DNA of 6,705 nucleotides, from contig DSBE01000067.1 of the NCBI GenBank assembly GCA_011053085.1, forward strand, positions 1 through 6,705. Reading direction: 5' to 3'. The notes beneath the pieces are model-generated. The model was not told where the DNA came from, did no database searches, and saw nothing but the letters and a program-made list of their open reading frames with translations. Shown here piece by piece: positions 1-6,253 of the stretch. The stretch's first letter is position 1, and each line of letters starts with the position of its first letter. The position numbers and the translations under genes are program-made. This DNA is from Chloroflexota bacterium. GTDB lineage: Bacteria; Chloroflexota; Anaerolineae; Anaerolineales; Anaerolineaceae.

Positions 1-1675
1 CAATATGCAGTGCCTGCCAACGCCATATCTTGCGAAAAGCGGCTAATTTCTCCGACAACTCCGCATCGTCCTGCCACAGATGATGTAATACATACAGCAT
101 ACTTTCGTGCAAGCCTTCGAGCGCAGCGGTGAATTTACTGGCAGACAACCATCGCAAATTTTCTTGCTTTTCCAGCACATCCAGCAACAGCCACAACTGT
201 CGCTGCTGCTCAGCCGAAAACAACAGCCGTTCGCTGACCGCCCAGATTATTGAAGATGGATAATCTACCAGCAGCAAGGCATACGCGCCGAACTCCTTGC
301 CAGACAGGTGGTTAATGCCGGGGATTTGCCAACCTGGCGGAAGCGGGTTCTGTAACAAGGCATCAAAAAGCGCCGCCTTTTTTTCCTGCCAGCCCCAACC
401 CGGCACCAAAGCCGCCAGCAGCCCCAGTGAATGCAAGCGCCGGAATACGTCCGCGGGCTGGTCTTCTGCCATTAACAGGTCCAATTCATGACGGATACGG
501 TCACCGGATACCATTGGCAGCATAACTTTTCCATTTGCCATCCAGCGCAAGGTTTCAACCTCGATAGAAAACCCCAGCCGCTGTTCATAGCGCACCGCAC
601 GGAACAAACGGGTGGGATCATCAACAAAGGAACGCGGGTGCAAGGCACGGATGATACCAGCAGCCAGGTCTTGCCTGCCGCCGCACACATCCATCCATTG
701 GCAGGGGTGTACATCCACCCGCAAAGCAAGGGTATTGATGGAAAAATCGCGCCGCTGCATATCCAGTTCGATGCCGTCCAGGCGCACCTGCGGCAGCCGG
801 CCGACTTTCGGATACCATTCTGTGCGCGCGCTGATCATATCAACACTCTCAGGCAGATCATTCTGGTCTATGTCGGCAAACTGAGGGAATGCCGCCAATA
901 GATGTGGCAATGCTTCATGAATCTCCCAGCGGGCGGTGCCGAACGGACGATGGAAGACACATCTGCCGCCGAATGTATGCTGCAACTGCTTTGCCACAGG
1001 GATCGCCTCCCCATCGATGATGAAATCAAGATCATGGCTGGGACGTGACAGGAACAAATCCCGCACCATACCGCCCGCCAGATACACAGCCGCTCCCCCG
1101 TCACGGGCTGCCTGGCACACCGCTTCCATCAAAAGCGACTGCCAGCGCGGAATCTGCGCCAACGAAGCGTCTTCATCGGAAAGAGATCCGCTGACAAAGC
1201 GCGGCAGCGGTCTGGCTTGCTCTCCCTGCGCCTGCAGCCAGTGTTGCGCAAAACCCTCATCGGCGCCCTTTTTTACCAGATAGTCAACCGCACCATGTAC
1301 CTCATCCACCATCGAAAAACTGTCCAGGTGGTTGGTGCTGGCATAGACGCCCAGCAGCAGCAAGCTGGCGAACAATCCGTCGAGTGGCCTGTTCTCCGCC
1401 TGCAGCCACTTTGTCATCTGCAGACTCTGTAGAAAATCAACACCCGGGGTCATGCGTTGCCACAGCGGCACCCGCCAGCGTTGCTTATCATCATCCCACC
1501 AGCGCTCACGCGGGGACAGGGGCAGTTTGTGCCAGTAGACAGCCACCAGCGCTTTGCATTGGCGCGTGAAGGCTTCGGGCATCACCGGCAAGGTATCATT
1601 TTCCAACACGAATCCGCCCACCAATGCGCCCAGGCTGTCAAAATCGACGGTTCCTTGCGGTACAATAATTCGCAT
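1..1675 (-). CDS. Class II tRNA nucleotidyltransferase / poly(A) polymerase family protein, 3' end beyond the window
   Basis: The minus frame is open from ATG at 1675-1673 to the left edge (558 codons, C-terminus missing). The class II nucleotidyltransferase head is clear. Motif A is LAGGMVRDLFLSRPSHDLDF at residues 199-218, with D215 and D217 as metal-binding carboxylates. Motif B is RRDFSINTLAL at 308-318. The base-recognition motif reads SFVDDPTRLFRAVRY at 349-363, a DDxxR form of the usual EDxxR. Residues from about 370 onward look helical and fit the neck/body domains. Family members add CCA, or only C or A, to tRNA 3' ends, or polyadenylate RNA; sequence alone does not settle which. Residues 1-198 are an extension matching no domain I recognise, with no DHH or CBS signature. 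No Shine-Dalgarno precedes the ATG, so either the message is leaderless or the start lies further downstream. It is divergent from the phosphodiesterase gene. The family call is firm; specificity is open. Confidence 0.9.
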   Translation of the reverse strand, partial: MRIIVPQGTVDFDSLGALVGGFVLENDTLPVMPEAFTRQCKALVAVYWHKLPLSPRERWWDDDKQRWRVPLWQRMTPGVDFLQSLQMTKWLQAENRPLDGLFASLLLLGVYASTNHLDSFSMVDEVHGAVDYLVKKGADEGFAQHWLQAQGEQARPLPRFVSGSLSDEDASLAQIPRWQSLLMEAVCQAARDGGAAVYLAGGMVRDLFLSRPSHDLDFIIDGEAIPVAKQLQHTFGGRCVFHRPFGTARWEIHEALPHLLAAFPQFADIDQNDLPESVDMISARTEWYPKVGRLPQVRLDGIELDMQRRDFSINTLALRVDVHPCQWMDVCGGRQDLAAGIIRALHPRSFVDDPTRLFRAVRYEQRLGFSIEVETLRWMANGKVMLPMVSGDRIRHELDLLMAEDQPADVFRRLHSLGLLAALVPGWGWQEKKAALFDALLQNPLPPGWQIPGINHLSGKEFGAYALLLVDYPSSIIWAVSERLLFSAEQQRQLWLLLDVLEKQENLRWLSASKFTAALEGLHESMLYVLHHLWQDDAELSEKLAAFRKIWRWQALHI

Positions 1676-1687
1676 ACGCTGATTGTA
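1661..1687. promoter_or_regulatory. Face-to-face -10-like boxes of the divergent gene pair
   Basis: TACAAT occurs on the plus strand at 1661-1666 and on the minus strand at 1687-1682, forming a 6-bp inverted repeat with a 15-bp spacer. Read as a -10 box, the minus copy would start transcription about 7 nt downstream, on the A of the nucleotidyltransferase ATG at 1675, giving a leaderless message. The plus copy would start near 1672 and give a leader of about 36 nt carrying the GGAGG at 1697-1701. I found no good -35 hexamers at standard spacing, so the promoter call is tentative. The inverted repeat could instead be an operator. Confidence 0.35.
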
Positions 1688-1696
1688 TCTTAATTC

Positions 1697-1701
1697 GGAG
1701 G
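1697..1701 (+). promoter_or_regulatory. Shine-Dalgarno GGAGG for the phosphodiesterase gene
   Basis: GGAGG lies 6 nt before the ATG at 1708. It is a near-ideal ribosome binding site and fixes that start codon. The divergent gene lacks any comparable site. Confidence 0.85.
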
Positions 1702-1707
1702 CAAGGC

Positions 1708-3018
1708 ATGTACCCCAGCAATGACCCATTTCAACAGACGTTGATCGAGCAGTATCAACAGCACAAACTACCGCTTGACCTGCCGCAGGAATTTCTGCAG
1801 CCGTTTTATGGCGGCGGCTCGATTGCCAACATCACGCCTTCCATCGCATATCACCTCACCCAGACCGCTTTTGGCGAAGGGCGTTTGCTGCCCGAGATCG
1901 AAGCGCGTGTGTTTCCCAGGCAGTATCGCCATATCGCCCTGGTGCTGATCGATGGCCTGGGCTATGACTGGTTGTGCGATTACTTGCAACAGGAAGACAG
2001 CCGGCCCACTGAACAACGCTTCTGGCAGCAGGTTCTGGCACAAGCGGCCGTCACCCCCCTTACCAGTATCTCCCCTTCCACCACCGCCGCTGCCCTGACC
2101 AGCTTCTGGACGGGAGTCGCACCGGCTGCCCATGGGATACTTGGCTATGAAATGTGGCTCAAAGATCTGGGCGTGATTGGCAACATGATCTTTCACTCAC
2201 CCACTGAATTCTTCAGCCAGGCCGGACTGCTCTACCAGATGGGTTTTGATGTCAATGATTTTGTATCCGCCCCATTGATCGGCAGCCACCTGGCAGATCT
2301 CGGTGTCACAATGCGCAGTTTGCAGCACAGCAGCATCGTCAACTCAGGACTGTCCACCATGTTGGACAAAGGTGCCCAGCGACTGCCCTACAAGCCCCTG
2401 TCTGACATGTGGTTCAATTTCACCGAAGCGCTGGCAGGCCAGCCCCAACAAGCTTCCTTCAACTGGTTGTATTGGGGCGAACATGACGGCCTTGCCCACC
2501 GCTACGGCGCAGACAATCCACGCATGGCTGCCCAATTCGAAGCCTTCGGCCTCAGGCTGCTGCGCACCATTCAGCGGTTGAAACAGCACGGCCCTGCGGA
2601 TACGCTCGTGCTGGTCACCGCCGATCACGGCCATTTGGTGACACCCAAGGACCCGCATTATGACCTCAACCAGCACAAGGACATTTTGGAAACACTCGCC
2701 ATGCCCCCCTCAGGCGATAACCGCCTACCCTATATCTATACCCGCCCCGGCATGCGCGACACCTTCCGGCAGCGCTTCTACCAGCATTGGAGCGAGGATG
2801 AATTCGCTATGGTTCCGGCGCAGGATGCCCTGCAAGCCGGTTTGTTCGGGCAGGGCACTCCCCATCCTCACAGCCATGAACGCATCGGTGATTGGCTGGT
2901 GCTGCCCAAAGGTGGAAGCTACCTGTGGTGGTCTGACCGCCCCAACCCCATCATCGGCCGGCATGGCGGCCTGTCACGCACCGAAATGCTGGTGCCGTTG
3001 ATCGCTATCGAAATCTGA
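1708..3018 (+). CDS. Alkaline phosphatase superfamily protein, type I phosphodiesterase / nucleotide pyrophosphatase-like
   Basis: This 436-residue protein has the active-site layout of the Phosphodiest (nucleotide pyrophosphatase/phosphodiesterase) branch of the alkaline phosphatase superfamily, which hydrolyses phosphate mono- or diesters with two metal ions. The first metal ligand is D82 in ALVLIDGLGYDW. The nucleophile region is SPSTTAAALTSFWTG at 122-136; T126 lies nine residues before the Thr of TG, as in nucleotide pyrophosphatases, and is the best nucleophile candidate. HGILGY follows at 142-147. The remaining ligands are D260 and H264 in EHDGLAHRYG, D306 and H307 in LVTADHGH, and H419 in GRHGG. 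The set appears complete, so an active enzyme is expected. No signal peptide or membrane segment is visible, so it is probably cytosolic. The start is set by GGAGG 6 nt upstream. It converges on the 2-TM gene with only 16 bp between stop codons. The substrate cannot be told; nucleotide or alkyl phosphodiesters and phosphonates all remain possible. Confidence 0.88.
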   Translation: MYPSNDPFQQTLIEQYQQHKLPLDLPQEFLQPFYGGGSIANITPSIAYHLTQTAFGEGRLLPEIEARVFPRQYRHIALVLIDGLGYDWLCDYLQQEDSRPTEQRFWQQVLAQAAVTPLTSISPSTTAAALTSFWTGVAPAAHGILGYEMWLKDLGVIGNMIFHSPTEFFSQAGLLYQMGFDVNDFVSAPLIGSHLADLGVTMRSLQHSSIVNSGLSTMLDKGAQRLPYKPLSDMWFNFTEALAGQPQQASFNWLYWGEHDGLAHRYGADNPRMAAQFEAFGLRLLRTIQRLKQHGPADTLVLVTADHGHLVTPKDPHYDLNQHKDILETLAMPPSGDNRLPYIYTRPGMRDTFRQRFYQHWSEDEFAMVPAQDALQAGLFGQGTPHPHSHERIGDWLVLPKGGSYLWWSDRPNPIIGRHGGLSRTEMLVPLIAIEI

Positions 3019-3034
3019 TAGACTGCTTTCGCGG

Positions 3035-3370
3035 TTATTCTGCGGTTGGTTGGCCGTTTTTGTGGTTGTGCGGTTGGCGCAAATGAGGCCGGTGCTGGCG
3101 ATCCAATGTCAGGATACGGGTGGTACTGAGCACCACAATCAAAACCAGCAGCACCCCCAGCGCAATGATGCCATTGGTGGGGTCTCTGGGTGTTTCTTCA
3201 TCGCTTTCAATGCCTTGCTCATTAACAACTTCTTCCACAGCAGACAGATTATGCGCGCCTACCGAGAACAGCGGTGAAAGAAGCAGAACAGTCATCAATA
3301 AAAAACATCCGCCGATGAACAGTGCCTTCCATTTCGGTTCAGCTTGCTGCCAGGTTCGCCAAAGTGACAT
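3035..3370 (-). CDS. Small two-pass membrane protein of unknown function
   Basis: I do not recognise this 111-residue protein. It has a short basic, Trp-containing N-terminus, a hydrophobic segment at about 16-36, an acidic loop at about 40-64 (VEEVVNEQGIESDEETPRD), a second hydrophobic segment at about 67-83, and a basic His-rich tail (HRPHLRQPHNHKNGQ at 93-107). By the positive-inside rule both termini should be cytoplasmic with the acidic loop outside. It is the last gene of the minus-strand operon. Its ATG follows the stop of the solute-binding lipoprotein gene after one nucleotide, with GGAGG 6 nt upstream, so translation is probably coupled. Position and topology suggest an envelope partner of the lipoprotein, but it is too short and lacks the motifs for an ABC permease. 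The tight junction and good ribosome binding site make it a credible gene. Confidence 0.75.
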   Translation of the reverse strand: MSLWRTWQQAEPKWKALFIGGCFLLMTVLLLSPLFSVGAHNLSAVEEVVNEQGIESDEETPRDPTNGIIALGVLLVLIVVLSTTRILTLDRQHRPHLRQPHNHKNGQPTAE

Positions 3371-3371
3371 T

Positions 3372-4709
3372 TCAATCCTCCAGTGGTAGCTTCGCGGCCG
3401 CGGCTGCGGCGGCTTCTTCGGCTGATAAGGTCTGATTCAAAACCGCCAGTAACCCTTCTTGCAGAATCGGTCCGACCTGGTTGATGATCTCAATCGATGG
3501 ATAGGGATTGGCAGACAGAGAAATTGCTGAATAGCGCTGCACCTGGGTGGAGCTGCCCCACAGGTCAAGGGCAACACGCCGCATGGGCAAATACCCCAAC
3601 GCCTGGCTCCACGGCCCGGTAAAACGCCCATCCGCCAGCACTTCCGCCAGTTCCACCGCCAGCTCGCGGCGTTCCGGCAATGGATCAGCCAGCGCCAGCA
3701 TCCATCCTCGCCCCAGGGTGTAATCATAATTGGTGATGGGGGTGACCGGAATGACAAAGGTATCGGCTGGTTTCTCTTGCAGCGCGAAGGTGCTGGGAAC
3801 AATCACCATCGGATAGTTACCCACCAGAAAACCGTCCCAAAGTGCTTCAAAAGAACTGGCCTCGGTAACCTCTTCTGGAATGATCCCGGCGGCTGCCACT
3901 TCTGCAAAAACGGTATACACCTGGGTAAGCAGTGTTTCATCCAGCACAAGTTGGTTATCATCGTCAACCAGCCTGCCTTCCAGCGCCAGGTAATACAACA
4001 ACACCTGGGTCGCCTGAGGATCATTCGCCAGAAAACCAACCGGTGTTTCGGCTTCGATGAAACTTGCCCAATTGTTCGCAAGCCCGGTGAACTCCGTGGA
4101 GCGCACTACCATGACCAGGCTTTCACCAACCAACGGCAAGCCATAAGAACTCTCACTGATTACGGATATCGTGCGGCCGTATTGGAACCAGTCGAGCTCA
4201 TTAATGATATTAGAATAGTCGCCCAGCGGTAGAATTAAGCCTCTGCGAGCCACATTTTCCATGTCTCGGCGGCCTAACACCACCAACGAGGGCAATTCCA
4301 GTGGCGCCACCGCCGAAGTAGACACCAACGATTCCACCAAACTGGCAGAACCGGTCTCCGCTTTCACGCGTACGACTACGTTGACATCCTCATGCAGGGC
4401 TTCGAATAGATCAAGCTGCGCCGACAGCAACCGCCCGGCGTCGCTGTCGCTGTCAGGGTCCATGAATGGCGGCACCCACACCAGCAAAGTCTCTACCGCA
4501 GGCTGTTCTTCTTCAATCTCCTCCGGCTCTTCCTGTTCCGGTGTGGCAGTGGGCTGCACTACCGCGGGGGTTTCTGTAGGGCGTGGCGTGGCTTGCGTCA
4601 ATGGCAACCCCAAAAACTCACCGCCCGGCAGCAGGTCGCAGCCGCCAGCCAGCAGCAGCAGCATGGCAAAGACAATGATTGGCAGAATCACCCGATATCG
4701 TTCGCGCAT
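3372..4709 (-). CDS. Extracytoplasmic solute-binding lipoprotein, ABC family 1-like
   Basis: This 445-residue protein begins with a lipoprotein signal peptide: basic MRERYR, a hydrophobic core at 7-20, then LLAGGC with C24 as the likely lipidated cysteine. A Thr/Pro/Glu-rich linker at about 39-72 (for example PTETPAVVQPTATPEQEEPE) would tether the domain away from the membrane. The rest resembles family 1 (maltose-type) substrate-binding proteins. A first strand begins at about 74 (ETLLVWVPP), YGLPLVGESLVMVVRS at 189-204 matches the inter-lobe YGLP segment, RGWMLALADPLPERRELA at 334-351 matches the GGW-type region, and GYLPMRR sits at 372-378. The C-terminus ends in an EEAAAAAAAK helix typical of the family. 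Such proteins usually deliver sugars or other small solutes to an ABC permease, but none is encoded next to it here. Its start lies 2 nt after the stop of the T/P-rich gene, with an AGGGGGA-type ribosome site inside that gene. The ligand is unknown. Confidence 0.82.
   Translation of the reverse strand: MRERYRVILPIIVFAMLLLLAGGCDLLPGGEFLGLPLTQATPRPTETPAVVQPTATPEQEEPEEIEEEQPAVETLLVWVPPFMDPDSDSDAGRLLSAQLDLFEALHEDVNVVVRVKAETGSASLVESLVSTSAVAPLELPSLVVLGRRDMENVARRGLILPLGDYSNIINELDWFQYGRTISVISESSYGLPLVGESLVMVVRSTEFTGLANNWASFIEAETPVGFLANDPQATQVLLYYLALEGRLVDDDNQLVLDETLLTQVYTVFAEVAAAGIIPEEVTEASSFEALWDGFLVGNYPMVIVPSTFALQEKPADTFVIPVTPITNYDYTLGRGWMLALADPLPERRELAVELAEVLADGRFTGPWSQALGYLPMRRVALDLWGSSTQVQRYSAISLSANPYPSIEIINQVGPILQEGLLAVLNQTLSAEEAAAAAAAKLPLED
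3377..3381 (-). promoter_or_regulatory. Shine-Dalgarno of the 2-TM gene, inside the end of the lipoprotein gene
   Basis: GGAGG on the minus strand lies 6 nt before the ATG at 3370-3368 and within the last codons of the preceding gene. The junction reads TGAAATG, an arrangement typical of translational coupling. Confidence 0.75.
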
Positions 4710-4711
4710 TG

Positions 4712-5155
4712 TTATCTTCCCCCTTCATTTCTGGGGGGTAGAATTTCAGTAGGTGTAATTGTTGGTGTGGACGTCAGCGTTGGCGTCGGTGTATCGGTGG
4801 GGGTGGCGGTAAGCGTTGGTGTCGGCGTCGGTGTAAAGGTCAGGGTGGCGGTAGGAGTCGGGGTTAAAAACAGTGTTCGGGTCAACGTAGGCACGCGCGT
4901 CAGGGTCGCGGTTGCCGCCAGGGTCTCGGTCGGCAGCAATGTGACCACCGCTGTAAACGTTGCAGTAGCGACAATGGCCGTGGGCACAGTGTCATCCGGC
5001 GTTGACAATTCTTCCGGCGAAACCGGCACAATGTTGCTGACGCGGTCAGCCAGGCGCAACACCACGATCCCCAGACAATAACAAGGGATGGTGATCAGAA
5101 CGATCAGGATGAATAAAAACCGCAGATTACGTCGCTGCTCAGAAATCGGCGCCAT
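4712..5155 (-). CDS. Single-pass membrane protein with Thr/Pro-rich tail
   Basis: I find no catalytic or known binding domain in this 147-residue protein. A short basic N-terminus (MAPISEQRRNLR) leads into a transmembrane segment at about 12-33. A short juxtamembrane stretch follows, then Thr/Pro/Ala-rich low complexity from about 52 to 139, densest at 97-137 where TPTPT-type units repeat. The end is PPRNEGGR. The likely topology is cytoplasmic N-terminus and exported, possibly O-glycosylated, tail. Such tails are common in Chloroflexota. The ATG at 5155 is chosen because GGAAAGAG lies 4 nt upstream; a longer form from TTG at 5209 lacks a good ribosome site. It is the first gene of the three-gene operon: its stop is 2 nt before the lipoprotein start, and its last codons carry that gene's ribosome site. 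A spacer, wall-spanning or scaffold role for the lipoprotein is inference. Confidence 0.7.
   Translation of the reverse strand: MAPISEQRRNLRFLFILIVLITIPCYCLGIVVLRLADRVSNIVPVSPEELSTPDDTVPTAIVATATFTAVVTLLPTETLAATATLTRVPTLTRTLFLTPTPTATLTFTPTPTPTLTATPTDTPTPTLTSTPTITPTEILPPRNEGGR
4745..4867 (-). repeat. Degenerate tandem repeat encoding the TPTPT tract
   Basis: A degenerate hexanucleotide pattern (ACC-CCG alternating with variants of ACx-CCx) encodes residues 97-137 of the T/P-rich protein. Units differ mainly at third codon positions and by Thr/Pro/Ala/Leu swaps. This implies old, selected protein repetition and not a fresh microsatellite expansion. Confidence 0.75.
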
Positions 5156-5180
5156 AGGTCTCTTTCCAGTACATTGATTA

Positions 5181-5209
5181 AGTCTATCATTCAACCCCCA
5201 GACGGGCAA
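5181..5209 (-). promoter_or_regulatory. Possible promoter of the three-gene envelope operon
   Basis: On the minus strand TTGCCC (5209-5204) and TAGACT (5186-5181) are separated by 17 nt. Transcription would begin near 5174 and leave a short leader containing GGAAAGAG before the ATG at 5155. The hexamers match the sigma-70 consensus at only 3/6 and 4/6, so this is weak. The operon could also be read through from the chelatase genes 117 bp upstream. Confidence 0.25.
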
Positions 5210-5235
5210 GTGCCGTTTTGCAGTGCCGATAATTG

Positions 5236-5273
5236 AACAAACAACCGCTCTATACGCTGCCAGTCTGTTTGTT
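5236..5273 (-). repeat. Inverted repeat just after the chelatase VWA gene, possible weak terminator
   Basis: Perfect 8-bp arms, AACAAACA and TGTTTGTT, enclose a 22-nt loop. One arm overlaps the TAA stop of the VWA gene. Position suits a transcript end or 3' stability structure, but the arms are AT-rich and no T-run follows on the minus strand, so intrinsic termination is doubtful. The 5156-5272 gap holds no gene that I can see. Confidence 0.35.
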
Positions 5274-6253
5274 TACCCCTGAACTGTGCGCCGGGCTGCC
5301 TGCATTTCGCTGCGGACCGTGTCATACAGGTTATCGGCGCGGATCTCTTCCAACGAGTAACACGGCGCATCGAGGTGTTTTGCCAGCTGTGCCGCCAACC
5401 CCTGGTCGAAATGCATGCTTTCCATGTTGACCACCACGGTGTGTACATCCATCTCGGCGATTTTTTCAGCGATGAAATGGCTTTCTTCCTGCGGCGGCAA
5501 ATTGCCCATCGACACATTGCCCGCGCCGTCCGTCATCACCAGCAGCAGCGGCTGCACATCCGGGTGCAGGTACATCTCCTGCTGCAGCACGCCATGCGCC
5601 ATCTGCAAGCCAGCCGACAACGGGGTCTTTCCGCCAATGGGAATATCTCGCAGCGCCTGATGCGCCTGCAGCACAGAGTTGGTCGGTTTCAACACCTGGG
5701 TAGCGCGGTCTTTCTGGAAAATGATCAACCCCACCCGGTCGCGGCGCTGATAGGCGTCCTGCAATAGCGACAAAATCGCGCCTTTGGTGGCTTCCATGCG
5801 TTCGGTGACCGCCATCGACCAGGAGGCATCTACCAGAAACAGGATCAGGTTAGCGGATTTGCGCACGCGCACCTTCTCCATATAATCCGCCGGCTTGACA
5901 GCAAACGCTACCTCGTCCAGCAGATGCGCGCGGCGCGATTGATAGGGCGCCGCCTTGCGGATGGTGGCATCGAAAGCCAGGTCGCGCAATTTGCCGTTCA
6001 CTGGGCGCGCTTTGACATAGCGACCACGTTGTTCCATGCGCGTGTTGGAGCGGCGTCCGCCGCGCTTGCGCACCATGCGGTCAATGGGGGTATTTAACTG
6101 GCGCGGCTTGAAGGCTTCGCCCACGCGCACTTTTTTGCCGTCATCCCACCAGCGCGCGTTGCTATCGCCAAACAGCGATTGCGGGGTGGGTTGTGTGTCT
6201 CCCGGGTCTGGCATATCAGCGTCACTTTGACCGGGTTCCGGCGACGCTGTCAC
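5273..6253 (-). CDS. chlD: Magnesium/cobalt chelatase D-type subunit, VWA domain (probably the frameshifted C-terminal half of a fused ChlI-ChlD protein)
   Basis: The frame gives 326 residues from GTG at 6253. Residues 1-35 are an acidic, Pro-rich linker. Residues 40-108 carry the signature of chelatase D subunits (GEAFKPRQL, then KRGGRRSNTR, GRYVKARP and DATIRKAAPYQSRR). A von Willebrand A domain fills about 134-315, with a complete MIDAS metal site: D142, S144 and S146 in LVDASWSM, T210 in GGKTPLSAG, and D242 in LLVMTDGAGN. In Mg- and Co-chelatases this subunit joins the AAA+ ATPase ring and couples ATP use to the metal-inserting large subunit (ChlH/CobN type), which is not in this window. 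The GTG overlaps the upstream stop as GTGA, but no Shine-Dalgarno precedes it. The frame is open upstream to a TGA at 6307-6305, so a -1 slip at the A7 run fits expression as an ATPase-VWA fusion better than independent initiation. The chelatase family is clear; Co versus Mg, or a non-chelatase MoxR/VWA role, is not. Confidence 0.85.
   Translation of the reverse strand: MTASPEPGQSDADMPDPGDTQPTPQSLFGDSNARWWDDGKKVRVGEAFKPRQLNTPIDRMVRKRGGRRSNTRMEQRGRYVKARPVNGKLRDLAFDATIRKAAPYQSRRAHLLDEVAFAVKPADYMEKVRVRKSANLILFLVDASWSMAVTERMEATKGAILSLLQDAYQRRDRVGLIIFQKDRATQVLKPTNSVLQAHQALRDIPIGGKTPLSAGLQMAHGVLQQEMYLHPDVQPLLLVMTDGAGNVSMGNLPPQEESHFIAEKIAEMDVHTVVVNMESMHFDQGLAAQLAKHLDAPCYSLEEIRADNLYDTVRSEMQAARRTVQG
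6217..6249 (-). other. Stem-loop downstream of the slippery site
   Basis: On the minus strand CAGCGTC (6249-6243) pairs perfectly with GACGCTG (6223-6217), five of the seven pairs being G-C. Inside the loop CCGG-aac-CCGG (6241-6231) can form a small second hairpin. The stem begins 6 nt after the A_AAA_AAA heptamer, within the 5-9 nt spacing usual for structures that stimulate -1 frameshifting. It lies in the linker-coding part of the VWA subunit. Confidence 0.7.

Noticed and set aside
488..901. Plus-strand open frame of 137 codons, with several others between 297 and 1693
   Set aside because: They lie opposite the minus-strand nucleotidyltransferase, whose motifs and 558-codon openness are decisive. 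The plus frames show no recognisable domain.
3005..3021. CTATC...GATAG hairpin at the convergent stop codons as a bidirectional terminator
   Set aside because: The stem is only 5 bp and AT-rich, with no T-run on either side, and is likely to arise by chance.
4593..5081. Plus-strand frame with a striking Gly-Val repeat (VGVGVSVGVAVSVGVG)
   Set aside because: It is the antisense image of the Thr/Pro repeat codons of the minus-strand membrane protein. It has no plausible start site and overlaps two well-supported minus genes.
5156..5209. Longer form of the T/P-rich protein starting at TTG 5209
   Set aside because: TTG is a rare start with no good ribosome site here. The ATG at 5155 has GGAAAGAG 4 nt upstream and directly precedes the membrane segment.
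5209..5228. Direct repeat AGTGCCG at 5209-5215 and 5222-5228 as a possible operator
   Set aside because: Two 7-bp copies 13 bp apart are not enough to support a regulatory site, although they lie just upstream of the weak promoter candidate.
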